NCBI GenBank assembly: GCA_964529265.1
Contig: CAZGVW010000141.1
Span: forward strand, 1-64,000
Length of the DNA: 64,000 nt
From: CAZGVW01 sp964529265
Lineage (GTDB): Bacteria > Planctomycetota > Phycisphaerae > Phycisphaerales > UBA1924
Direction of reading: 5' to 3'
Positions 24,096 to 35,385 of the stretch are shown here, in pieces (position 1 is the first letter of the stretch; each line of letters starts with the position of its first letter). The notes under the pieces are model-generated. The model did no database searches and was not told where the DNA came from. It was given only the letters and a program-made list of their open reading frames with translations. A program made the translations under genes and the position numbers.

Positions 24096-24902
24096 GTGAA
24101 CGAGTCCAATCTTCAGGGTCTGGCGATCAGCGTCGGCAACACGCGCACCTCCTTCGGACTGTTCGATGGGAAGACGCTTGCCGAGTCGCGGTCCATCGCC
24201 AACGCGAGCGTGGAGGCCGTCGTTGATGCGGTCGCGAAGATGGCCGAGGGCCTGAAGGGCGCGGAGCGCCCGATCGTCGCGATCGCGACCGTAAACCCGA
24301 TGGTTTCATCTCCGCTCGTCGATCGTCTCTCGAGCCTGCTCGACCTGCAGATGCACATCATCGGCGATGACGTCCCGCCGCCGATCGAGCAGGCCACGGA
24401 CCCTGCGACGCGCACGGGCGCCGATCGCCTCCTCGCCGCGGCGGCGGCATTCGACGTCGTCCGGCAGGCATGCGTCATCATTGACGTGGGCACGGCGATC
24501 ACGGTTGATTTCGTTGACGGCGTGGGCGTGTTCCAGGGCGGCGCGATCGCGCCCGGGCCGAGGCTCATGCTGCGCAGCCTGCACCAGGCCGCGGCCCAGT
24601 TGCCGGAAGTCGAACTGGAGCGGCCCGATATGTCCGAATCGTTCGGCAAGAACACGCGCGAGGCGATGCTGAGCGGCGTGTTCTTCGGGCTGCGCGGATT
24701 CGTGCGCGCGATCGCCGAGCACTACGCGGAGGCGTACGGCGGCTATCCGCAGATCATCGCGACCGGAGGCGACGCGAGATACCTCTTCGAAGGCGACGAT
24801 TTCGTCGAGCACATCGTGGATGACCTCGTGCTGCGAGGCATTGCGATCGCATGCCAGGCCGCGCTGGCCGACGTGAGCGCCGATGGCGGCGAAGAGGCGT
24901 GA
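24096..24902 (+). CDS. coaX: type III pantothenate kinase
   Basis: CoaX phosphorylates pantothenate with ATP, the first step of CoA synthesis; it is not feedback-inhibited by CoA. The 268-residue protein has the ASKHA phosphate-1 motif in [30 protein letters not shown] carries the GADR substrate signature, [14 protein letters not shown] is phosphate 2, and [25 protein letters not shown] carries the adjacent substrate loop. [11 protein letters not shown] is the adenosine motif. GTG is the start. The stop overlaps the GTG of the next gene (GTGA), and expression may be coupled to the aminotransferase upstream. Confidence 0.93.
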   Translation: MNESNLQGLAISVGNTRTSFGLFDGKTLAESRSIANASVEAVVDAVAKMAEGLKGAERPIVAIATVNPMVSSPLVDRLSSLLDLQMHIIGDDVPPPIEQATDPATRTGADRLLAAAAAFDVVRQACVIIDVGTAITVDFVDGVGVFQGGAIAPGPRLMLRSLHQAAAQLPEVELERPDMSESFGKNTREAMLSGVFFGLRGFVRAIAEHYAEAYGGYPQIIATGGDARYLFEGDDFVEHIVDDLVLRGIAIACQAALADVSADGGEEA

Positions 24903-25924
24903 GCCATGCGCGCTCCGCGTCGTTCGCTTTTCAACTGACGACGCCCGCGACCACAGGCGCCATCGCCGCGATTCACGTTTCGGGCGACGTCGGGGCGGCG
25001 CTGCGGGCTCTCGGCGCAGGCGACGCGCCGACAGGACAGGTGCGCCTGCGGCGGCTTGCGGACGTCGATACGGGCCTCGTGGCCCGCTGGTCAGACGCGT
25101 CCGCAACGATCACCTGCCATGGCGGCATGGTCGTGGTGCGCCGGTTGCTCGAGACCCTGGCGGCCGCCGGAGGGGCATCCGATGGCCTCAATGCGCGCAC
25201 CGCGTTTCCGGAAGCGGCGGACGACGTCGAAGCACTGATGCTGGAGACGCTCGCGCGGGCCGAGAGCCCGCTGGCGATCGACCTCCTCCTCGATCAGCCG
25301 CGGCGCTGGCGAGAATGGTCCGCGCATCCGGCCCCGGACGCCGGCGCACCAGATCGCTGGCGTCTTCTCGATCGCCTGGTCACCGCGCCCGTCGTCGCGG
25401 CTGTCGGCCGTCCCAACGTCGGCAAGAGCACACTGGTCAACGCGCTCGCGGATCGGAGTGTCTCCATCGTCTCGGAGGAGCCCGGGACGACGCGCGACCA
25501 CGTCGGCGTGACGCTCAACCTCGGCGGCCTTGTGATTCACTGGCTGGATACACCGGGGCTGCGGATGGAGGGCGACGAGGCCCCGGCGGTGGAAGACGAG
25601 GCAGCCGCGGCGGCGCGGCTGGCGATGGCTTCCGCCGACCTCCTCGTGCTCTGCGGCGATGCGGAGCACGGATTCGTGTCGGAGGCTGATCTGCCCGTGG
25701 AGGCCCCAGACCGAGTCATCAGGGTCGGCACGCGGTGCGACCTCGGAAGGCCCGCCGGGGCTGAGTATGGGACAGCCGCGGGTCGAGGTGAGGAGGGGCT
25801 CCCCGAGCTTGCTACGGCCATCCGGGAGCGGCTGGTTCCGGCACAGGCGGTAGCGCACTCCGGTCCGTGGGCGTTTCACCCGGCCCTGCGGGCGCGACTG
25901 GCAAAGGGCTTTGAGGGGATCTGA
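24899..25924 (+). CDS. reduced MnmE/TrmE-like GTPase
   Basis: The 341-residue protein follows the MnmE plan: a folate-binding N-domain ([19 protein letters not shown] near 11-29 and [20 protein letters not shown] near 71-90), then a G domain. G1 is GRPNVGKST (170-178), G2 lies in [10 protein letters not shown] and G3 is DTPG (217-220). The G4 NKxD is replaced by TRCD in VGTRCDLG. Canonical MnmE has about 450 residues. Here most of the helical domain before the G domain is gone, and the terminal FCIGK motif, whose Cys is essential for tRNA U34 modification, is replaced by AKGFEGI. It may be a divergent MnmE or a GTPase with another task. Overlaps coaX by 4 bases. Confidence 0.75.
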   Translation: MSHARSASFAFQLTTPATTGAIAAIHVSGDVGAALRALGAGDAPTGQVRLRRLADVDTGLVARWSDASATITCHGGMVVVRRLLETLAAAGGASDGLNARTAFPEAADDVEALMLETLARAESPLAIDLLLDQPRRWREWSAHPAPDAGAPDRWRLLDRLVTAPVVAAVGRPNVGKSTLVNALADRSVSIVSEEPGTTRDHVGVTLNLGGLVIHWLDTPGLRMEGDEAPAVEDEAAAAARLAMASADLLVLCGDAEHGFVSEADLPVEAPDRVIRVGTRCDLGRPAGAEYGTAAGRGEEGLPELATAIRERLVPAQAVAHSGPWAFHPALRARLAKGFEGI

Positions 25925-25976
25925 TCAACCCGCAGGTTTGCTCGCCCGGAGGCCCAGACCTACCCTGTCGGTCCCT

Positions 25977-26789
25977 ATGGACCAACGCCAGACACAGATC
26001 ACCGAGGGCGCCGGGCAGATCGAATCGCGCCTGAACACCGAGTTCATCGATTGGCTGAACAAATGGGGTTCGGCCATCCTGATGGTCGTGCTCATCGCCG
26101 CGCTCGGCTGGATCGGCTGGCAGTGGTGGGAGCGTCGGCAGACCGAAGCCCTCAACCAGGCATTCGTTGAGTACGACGGCGCCTACATCGCGGGCCGCCC
26201 CGAGGGGCTCATTCAGGTGGCCGAGGAGTGGGATGGCCGCGCCGCCATCTATGAACTTTCGCTCCTGCGCGCGGCGGATGTGTATCTGGAGTCATTCCGG
26301 CAGCGGATCGTCCCGGGCGGCAGCGTTGAGGTGGCCGAAGACAAGGCCACACCGGAGATGACCGCGGAGTTCCTCACGAAGGCGAAGGACCTCTACACGA
26401 AGGTCTTTGAGCGGGCGCGCAAGGACCCTGCGCACGTGCACCAGGAGTTCGCCGCGAGATCGGGCCTGATTTCCGTCGCGATCGCGGAGCGGAAGTTCGA
26501 TGAGGCGCGGGCGCTGCTCACGGAGATGCGCGACAAGGCGCGCGAACAGAAGTTGACCGAGCTCGCGGCGTGGACCGAGGCGCGCCTCGAGACGTTCGAC
26601 GACGTCGCCTCCCAGCCGCCCCTGCATCCGGAGGAAAGCCTCGCGGCCGTGTGGTCGCTCACCGAGGCCGAGGCGCCGGCGCACCCGGTTCAGCAGCCGG
26701 GCGAATCGACCGAGCCCCCGCTGGTCGTTGACCCTGAGAGCGGGTCGGGGCCGCCCCCGGCGCAGGGTCCGGCGCCGCCCCCGCAGTGA
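25977..26789 (+). CDS. YfgM/TPR-like membrane-anchored protein
   Basis: The 270-residue protein has a short cytoplasmic N-terminus ending FIDWLNKWG, one helix (about 31-50, AILMVVLIAALGWIGWQWWE), a TPR-like helical domain (60-215) and a Pro-rich tail. The N-terminal layout (soluble stretch, single helix ending in aromatic residues, then TPRs) is that of YfgM-type SecYEG-associated proteins. A TACCCT box lies 10 bases upstream. It overlaps the following RluD-type gene by 4 bases (GTGA). Confidence 0.7.
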   Translation: MDQRQTQITEGAGQIESRLNTEFIDWLNKWGSAILMVVLIAALGWIGWQWWERRQTEALNQAFVEYDGAYIAGRPEGLIQVAEEWDGRAAIYELSLLRAADVYLESFRQRIVPGGSVEVAEDKATPEMTAEFLTKAKDLYTKVFERARKDPAHVHQEFAARSGLISVAIAERKFDEARALLTEMRDKAREQKLTELAAWTEARLETFDDVASQPPLHPEESLAAVWSLTEAEAPAHPVQQPGESTEPPLVVDPESGSGPPPAQGPAPPPQ

Positions 26790-28000
26790 ACGCCTCGCGC
26801 GGGCCTTCTGACGTCAATCCCACCGAGCAGCGGCCGGAGGCGCCGCAACTCCCGTCCCTGGTGCTCCCGGGCGGAAGGGTCGATCCGGACGCGGTTCGCG
26901 CTGCTTCCGATGTCGAAGAATCGGGCGAGGATGACGGGCTTCGCCGCGTCGCCTTCCGCCTGTCGCGCGATCTGCGCAAACGGCTCGACAAGTACCTCAC
27001 CGATCGCATTTCCTTCATGAGCCGCACGCAGCTGCAGCGTCTCATCGAAGAGGGCGGCGTGACGGTGAACGGGCGGGCGGCGAAGGCGTCCACTGCGCTT
27101 CGCCTGAACGACCTCGTTGAAGTGGTGGTCCCACCGCCGCCGCCGAAGGAGATTCAACCGGAGCGGATCCCGCTTCAGGTGCTCTTCGAAGATGAGCACC
27201 TGATCGTGCTGAACAAGCAGCCGGACATCATCGTGCACCCTGCCCGCAGCCACCTCTCGGGAACGATGGTGAACGCGCTCGCGTGGCACATCAGGAACGA
27301 ATCGACGACCGGCGGCGCCCTGTCCTCCGTCGGCTCGGAGTTTGCTCGGCCGGGGGTGGTGCACAGGCTGGATCGGAACACCACGGGCGTCATCGTGTTC
27401 GCCAAGAACGACGAGGCGCACTGGAAACTCGGCCGGCAGTTCGAACTGCGCACGGTGGACAAGCGATACCTCGCCGTCGTGCATGGGCGTGTCGAGCCGG
27501 TGGCGGATGTGATCGACCTGCCCATCGGGCCTCATCCGAGTTCGGTGAAGGGGCAGCGCGAGAAGTACGTCGTGCGCCACGACGAACTCGGCCGTCCATC
27601 CGTCACGATCTACAGGGTCCGCGAGCGGTTCGCGAAGTTCACGATCGTTGAGCTCGAACTCAAGACGGGCCGCACGCACCAGATCCGGGTCCATCTCAGG
27701 CACCTCGGCTGGCCGATCGTCGGCGACGACATGTACGGGGGAGGTTTTCCGACCGCCGCGGATATCACCGGTGGCCGCGCGTCGGCCGATGAGCCCGTCA
27801 TCCACCGTCAGGCCCTCCATGCGGCGATGCTGGGGTTCACGCACCCGGTGACCGGGGCTCGCGTCTCGTTCAGCGCGCCCGTGCCCGAAGACCTGGCTTC
27901 GCTGGTGCAGACGCTCCGCGCCTCGCCGGGCCCGCACGACCGGCTTACCCCCGCCGGCGCGACGCTCGACCTAAGCGCGGTTGTCCCCGATCGGGCATAA
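26786..28000 (+). CDS. RluA/RluD-family pseudouridine synthase
   Basis: The 404-residue enzyme modifies uridines in large-subunit rRNA. After a variable acidic N-terminal stretch of about 65 residues comes an S4 domain (RLDKYLTDRISFMSRTQLQR, VTVNGRAAKAS). The catalytic domain contains PDIIVHPA, then VVHRLDRNTTGVIVFAKND with the catalytic Asp in HRLDRNT, and LKTGRTHQIRVHLRHLGWPIVGD. Translation starts at a GTG overlapping the previous stop. Specificity (RluD versus RluC) cannot be assigned from sequence alone. Confidence 0.92.
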   Translation: MNASRGPSDVNPTEQRPEAPQLPSLVLPGGRVDPDAVRAASDVEESGEDDGLRRVAFRLSRDLRKRLDKYLTDRISFMSRTQLQRLIEEGGVTVNGRAAKASTALRLNDLVEVVVPPPPPKEIQPERIPLQVLFEDEHLIVLNKQPDIIVHPARSHLSGTMVNALAWHIRNESTTGGALSSVGSEFARPGVVHRLDRNTTGVIVFAKNDEAHWKLGRQFELRTVDKRYLAVVHGRVEPVADVIDLPIGPHPSSVKGQREKYVVRHDELGRPSVTIYRVRERFAKFTIVELELKTGRTHQIRVHLRHLGWPIVGDDMYGGGFPTAADITGGRASADEPVIHRQALHAAMLGFTHPVTGARVSFSAPVPEDLASLVQTLRASPGPHDRLTPAGATLDLSAVVPDRA

Positions 28001-28033
28001 TGGCGCCGATTCCAGCACCCGGAGGCTTTTTCC

Positions 28034-29248
28034 ATGCGACGCGAACTGACCACCCTGTGCGCGCCCGCCGCGCTCCTCTGCCTCGCCGCCTGCTCCTCGA
28101 CCCGGGGCCCCGTCGCGGGGCGCGCCATCATCACTCTCGATGATGCGGAAGCCGCCACTGACGCTGAACACCGGGCCGCGGGCGACTCTGTGACGCTCCT
28201 GGGCCTCCCATTGCCGGGATCGGGGGATTCGGACGCAGAGATTGTGTGGTCCCAGGCGCCGGTGCCGAACTCGGCCCATCCGGCCTGGGGGGCGCCGCTG
28301 GCGATCAGCCGCGATGGGTCGCGCGCGGTGGTCGCAGGCGGCGCTGGCGGGGCGCTCACACTGCTGGACGTCTCCGGTGGGGAGGTGCGGGTGCTGGACG
28401 TGGCCTCGGGCGTGGCCCGGCCGGTCAGCGTCTCGATGCGCCCCGATGGGGGAGTCGTGGCCGCGGCTTCTGAGGACGGGCGCGAACTGTGGCTGATCAC
28501 GCTCACGGAGAGTGGGGTGCGCGGGTCCACGCCGATGCCGCTCACCTGGCTGCTGGGTCAGGATGCCCGGATTTCGCAACTGGCGTTCAGCCCGAAGGGG
28601 TTCCTGCTCGCGGCTATTCTGCCCGACAAGCCCGCCGCGGCTTTCCTCGAGCTGAAGCAGGAGCAGGGGGGGCAGTATTCGCTCAGCCTGTGGGGCGAGC
28701 CGGCGCCGATCGGGCCGTATCCCAGCGCGGGGCTCTGGACGCCGGATGGGCGCTTTTTCGTCACGACGTCGCGCCTGTACGACTCCGCGGATTCGGACCA
28801 GATCGTTCACACGGCGTCGGCGCAGATGGCGGTGATCCGCGTGGCGGAAACGGTTGATCTTGAGGGGTCTGCGGCAGTGCATGAGCGCGTCGCCGTGATT
28901 TCGCTCCCGACCTCGCCGGACGCCGTCGCGATGTCGCCTCAGGGCGATCTGATCGCCGTGGCGACGCGGCGGGTGGCGGGGACGGGGGATGAATGGACAG
29001 GCGGGCGACTGACGCTGCTGTCGTTCGACCGGTCGAACGGCGCGGCGCGGGTTGTGTCCGGGCACGAAACGAGCCGCTCGCCCTCGGCGCTGGCGTTCGA
29101 TACGAAGGGCTCGGCGCTGCTCGTGACAGACGCCGAGAACAACGAAGTGCAGGTGTGGAAGGTGGAGCGGTCGCCGAACCGGCTCGTGTACACGGGGCTG
29201 AACATCGGATCGGGGCCGAATCCGCACGCGATCGCGGTCGTGCCTTGA
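28034..29248 (+). CDS. beta-propeller lipoprotein
   Basis: The 404-residue protein starts MRRELTTLCAPAALLCLAACSS, with a lipobox and lipid Cys at 20. The rest is a run of WD40/YVTN-like blades, e.g. PLAISRDGSRAVVAGGAGGA, VSMRPDGGVVAAASEDGREL and AVAMSPQGDLIAVATRR. The blades end in conserved aliphatic-Asp turns. It is presumably anchored to the inner leaflet of the outer membrane or the periplasmic face of the inner membrane; its ligand is unknown. A GGAGG about 8 bases before the ATG supports the start, and a CATAAT sequence lies about 30 bases upstream. Confidence 0.75.
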   Translation: MRRELTTLCAPAALLCLAACSSTRGPVAGRAIITLDDAEAATDAEHRAAGDSVTLLGLPLPGSGDSDAEIVWSQAPVPNSAHPAWGAPLAISRDGSRAVVAGGAGGALTLLDVSGGEVRVLDVASGVARPVSVSMRPDGGVVAAASEDGRELWLITLTESGVRGSTPMPLTWLLGQDARISQLAFSPKGFLLAAILPDKPAAAFLELKQEQGGQYSLSLWGEPAPIGPYPSAGLWTPDGRFFVTTSRLYDSADSDQIVHTASAQMAVIRVAETVDLEGSAAVHERVAVISLPTSPDAVAMSPQGDLIAVATRRVAGTGDEWTGGRLTLLSFDRSNGAARVVSGHETSRSPSALAFDTKGSALLVTDAENNEVQVWKVERSPNRLVYTGLNIGSGPNPHAIAVVP

Positions 29249-29264
29249 CGGGGCCGCGCGTGAA

Positions 29265-29783
29265 TCAGGCCGCGGGTTCGCTCTCGGCGGCGATGAGGTC
29301 GCCGTAGCCGCAGGAGATGGCTTCGCCGGTCGTGGGGGCGAACTGCCGCCGCAGTTCCTCGATGGCGGCGTGGCAGCGGGCCACGTTATTTCGCCGGCTC
29401 ACCATGGCTTCGAACTCGAGGAACCAGCCGAGACTTTCAACCGCATCGATGTGGATGCGGACCGCGTCCTTCATCCAGAGGTCGCGTCGCTTGCGGACGA
29501 TGACCCAGACCGGGAGCGGCTCGGCGCCGAAGCGGTCGCGCGCCTCGTTCTCCGAGTAGATCGTGAACTGGCTGAGGCGCGGGCGGGTTTCGTTCGAGCG
29601 GTTGTAGAAGATCCACTCCGTCGGCTCGCCGGATGACTCGCGCTTCTTGAGGCGGCCATCCGTCGCGCGATAGTAGGTGTCCTGCTGCACGAGCGACGCC
29701 ACGTGCACCGCGCCGATCCTCCGGCAGATCGCGCCGGCGAGGTCGGGGTCCCGAAGTTCGCATTTGAACTCGACGTTCTGCAT
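29265..29783 (-). CDS. CYTH-domain protein (class IV adenylate cyclase-like)
   Basis: The 172-residue protein is a single CYTH (triphosphate tunnel) domain. NVEFKCELRD at the N-terminus is the ExExK-type strand, QQDTYYRATDGRLKKRE carries metal and triphosphate-binding residues, and WIFYNRSNETRPRLSQF and RIHIDAVESLGWFLEFEAMV give the Arg and Glu rich strands. CYTH enzymes are class IV adenylate cyclases, thiamine triphosphatases or inorganic triphosphatases; which applies is open. A GGAGAGGG just before the ATG at 29783 fixes the start. The gene converges on the beta-propeller gene and follows ligA. Confidence 0.8.
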   Translation of the reverse strand: MQNVEFKCELRDPDLAGAICRRIGAVHVASLVQQDTYYRATDGRLKKRESSGEPTEWIFYNRSNETRPRLSQFTIYSENEARDRFGAEPLPVWVIVRKRRDLWMKDAVRIHIDAVESLGWFLEFEAMVSRRNNVARCHAAIEELRRQFAPTTGEAISCGYGDLIAAESEPAA

Positions 29784-29832
29784 CCCTCTCCAGTTGTATC
29801 GACCGGCGGTGGTCCCCGGATGCAGCCCCGCG

Positions 29833-32991
<3,159 letters not shown>

Positions 32992-33017
32992 TCAGCGCGC
33001 CGCCGTCAGGAGCCAAC

Positions 33018-33338
33018 ATGACGACTCTCGCTCTCGGTATGCCGGGTCCCTGGGAGTGGCTGATCATCGGTGTGATCGGCCTCCTGCTGTTCGGCCGTCG
33101 CCTCCCGGAGGTGGGCCGGAGCCTCGGCCGCGGCATTGTCGAGTTCAAGAAGGGTCTGAAGGGCATCGAAGACGACATGGAGGAGGGCTCTTCGAGCCCG
33201 AGTCCTTCGAGCACCGCGAGGCCCACGGTCAAATCCGCCAATCCCCAGCCCGCGCTGCGAGAGCCCGAGCAGTGGGGGGGCTCGGCCGAGTCGGCTCCGG
33301 CAGCCGGCGCGGCGGACGCGGCGCGGCCCGCGACCTGA
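33018..33338 (+). CDS. tatA: twin-arginine translocase subunit TatA/E
   Basis: TatA oligomers form the pore for folded proteins with RR signal peptides. The 106-residue protein has MPGPWEWLIIGVIGLLLFG as the membrane helix, then the conserved FGRRLPEVGRSLGRGIVEFKK amphipathic helix after the hinge and a disordered Ser/Pro/Ala tail. The Phe-Gly hinge is intact. A CAGGAG sequence about 6 bases before the ATG supports the start. tatB and tatC are not in the window. It follows folD by 125 bases with no clear terminator. Confidence 0.93.
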   Translation: MTTLALGMPGPWEWLIIGVIGLLLFGRRLPEVGRSLGRGIVEFKKGLKGIEDDMEEGSSSPSPSSTARPTVKSANPQPALREPEQWGGSAESAPAAGAADAARPAT

Positions 33339-33463
33339 AGCCATTCCGACGGTCTTCACCAAGTGATTCGCCCCATAAGCGAAACGGGGAAGCCGCGCCA
33401 GAGGCGCCGTTCCCGGACCGCGCGCCGCGCACAACTCAGGGATGACTCGGCCCATCCGCGTGG

Positions 33464-33469
33464 TATATT
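33464..33469 (+). promoter_or_regulatory. TATATT -10-like box before the zinc-ribbon gene
   Basis: TATATT, unusually AT-rich for this region, ends 6 bases before the ATG at 33476. It is the clearest example of the leaderless-type layout. Confidence 0.5.
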
Positions 33470-33475
33470 CCGCCC

Positions 33476-33844
33476 ATGCCGCTCTCGACGCGCGTAGCGC
33501 CGGACCGTCTGCAGCGCAGGATGTGCCTCTCCTGCGGCCACGATGGTCCCTCCCTGCAGCGCGAGCCGCTCGCGGCCATTCTCGTATGCCCGAACTGCGG
33601 CGCCGATCTCTACTCGCGCCCCCCGCGCACCTACGCCGAGATGGAGGCGCTGGGTGAATCGTTCTCGGCGCGCCCCTCGGTGACGACCTTCGACCGCCTC
33701 TCGCGCCTGCTGCTCACGATCCCCGACCGCAAGTCCGAAGCGCGCCCGCGGCGGCGCATGCTGGCGCGGATCGGCGGCTCCATCGCGGCGATTGCGGTCG
33801 TCGCGGCCGTGGCGCTCGTCGCCACGCTGCTCGCCCGACATTGA
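33476..33844 (+). CDS. small zinc-ribbon protein with C-terminal membrane helix
   Basis: The 122-residue protein has a CxxC...CxxC ribbon (MCLSCGHDG and VCPNCGADL, residues about 17-43), a linker and one C-terminal hydrophobic helix (SIAAIAVVAAVALVATLLA). It should sit in the inner membrane with the zinc finger in the cytoplasm. No close family is recognised. A TATATT box 6 bases before the ATG suggests its own leaderless promoter. Confidence 0.7.
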   Translation: MPLSTRVAPDRLQRRMCLSCGHDGPSLQREPLAAILVCPNCGADLYSRPPRTYAEMEALGESFSARPSVTTFDRLSRLLLTIPDRKSEARPRRRMLARIGGSIAAIAVVAAVALVATLLARH

Positions 33845-33934
33845 AGCGCCCGTGCAGGGCGGCTGACGGGCGAAGCGCCCCAGCGCTTCGTATCCTGTCT
33901 CCCTCGCCGCGGACCGCGGCGTGGAGGCCAGGCC

Positions 33935-35362
33935 ATGTCACCCATCGAAGCCGTGATCGATCGCCTCGCCCGCGATGAGAAGAAGTCCCTCGACCGCCTC
34001 ATCGAGTGGCTGCGGATTCCGAGCGTGGGGACCGACCCCGCCTTCAACGCGGAAACGCGCCGCGCCGCCGAGTGGTGCGCTGCGCAACTGAGAGACATCG
34101 GCCTCGATGCGACGCTGCGCGAGACCGGGACCAAGGATCGACCTGGGCGCCCAATCGTGTTCGCTCACCACGCCGGACCCAACACCTACAAGGGGCCGCA
34201 CGTGCTCTTCTATGGGCATTACGACGTGCAGCCGCCGGATCCGCTCGAGCTTTGGGAATCGAAGCCGTTCGAGCCCGTGATCCGCCCGGCGACTCCGAAC
34301 GGCCCGGGGGAGCGCATCGTGGCCCGCGGCGCCGTGGATGACAAGGGCCAGGTGCACACGTTCATCGAGGCCTTGCGCGCCTGGAAGGAAGCCGCGGGCG
34401 AGATCCCCATCCGCCTCACCGTGCTTATCGAGGGTGAGGAGGAATCGGGGAGCATCAACCTTGAGAAGTTCGTGCGGGACCACTCGGATGAACTCAAGCG
34501 CGCGGATGTGTGCCTGATCAGCGATACCGGCATGCTCAGCCGCGAGACGCCCGCGATCACCTACGGCATGCGCGGCCTTGTCTACACCGAGGTCATCCTG
34601 CACGCGGCGAACCAGGACCTGCACTCCGGCCTCTGGGGCGGACGCGCGCCGAACCCCATCAACGAACTCGTGAAAGTGCTTGCGCAACTCTGGGATGATG
34701 ACCGCCGCGTCACGATTCCCGGCTTCTATGACGCCGTCGTTCCGCTCGCGGACGAGGAGCGCCGGAACTGGAAAGCCCTGAAGATCGATCCCACGAAGGC
34801 GCTCGCCGGCATCGGCCTGCCGCCCGCCGCGGATATCGGTGAGAAGGGCTACACGGCCACGGAGCGCGAGTGGGGCCGGCCGACGTGCGATGTCAACGGG
34901 ATCTACGGCGGCTACCAGGGCAAGGGCGCCAAGACCGTCATCCCCGCGTTCGCCGGCGCCAAGGTTTCGTTCCGCCTCGTCGCGAATCAGGACGAGAAGA
35001 AGATCGCGGTCGCCTTCCGCCGCTGGATCGAGGAGCGCACGCCCCCCGGCTGCCGCTGGGACTACCACGACCACTCCGGCGGCCCGCCCGGCGCGGCGCC
35101 GGTCGATTCCCCGCACCTCCAGGCCGCATCGAGGGCGCTGGAAGCGGCTTCCGGAAAGAAACCGGCGCTCATCAAGTCCGGCGGATCGATTCCCGTTGTC
35201 GGCCTCTTCAAGTCCATCCTCGGGCTCGACACGGTGCTCATGGGCTTCGGGCTCGAGGACGATCGCGTGCACTCGCCGAACGAGAAGTTTGAACTCGCGT
35301 GCTGGCGCCTGGGCGTACGGGCCCACGCCCGCCTCATCGATGAGTTTGCGCGCACGGGCTGA
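33935..35362 (+). CDS. M20-family metallopeptidase (CNDP/dipeptidase-like)
   Basis: The 475-residue cytoplasmic enzyme hydrolyses a dipeptide or N-acyl bond with two zinc ions. Ligands and catalytic residues are visible: YGHYDVQP, RGAVDDKGQ, EGEEESGS, SDTGMLS and the C-terminal DRVHSPNEKF. The lid/dimerisation domain is between about 215 and 390 (LHSGLWGGRAPNPINEL). The closest layout is the PepV/CNDP dipeptidase branch; substrate unknown. The start is the first ATG of the alignable region. It converges on the dinG-like gene. Confidence 0.92.
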   Translation: MSPIEAVIDRLARDEKKSLDRLIEWLRIPSVGTDPAFNAETRRAAEWCAAQLRDIGLDATLRETGTKDRPGRPIVFAHHAGPNTYKGPHVLFYGHYDVQPPDPLELWESKPFEPVIRPATPNGPGERIVARGAVDDKGQVHTFIEALRAWKEAAGEIPIRLTVLIEGEEESGSINLEKFVRDHSDELKRADVCLISDTGMLSRETPAITYGMRGLVYTEVILHAANQDLHSGLWGGRAPNPINELVKVLAQLWDDDRRVTIPGFYDAVVPLADEERRNWKALKIDPTKALAGIGLPPAADIGEKGYTATEREWGRPTCDVNGIYGGYQGKGAKTVIPAFAGAKVSFRLVANQDEKKIAVAFRRWIEERTPPGCRWDYHDHSGGPPGAAPVDSPHLQAASRALEAASGKKPALIKSGGSIPVVGLFKSILGLDTVLMGFGLEDDRVHSPNEKFELACWRLGVRAHARLIDEFARTG

Positions 35363-35385
35363 CTGAGGGCGCCGGGCAACATCGC

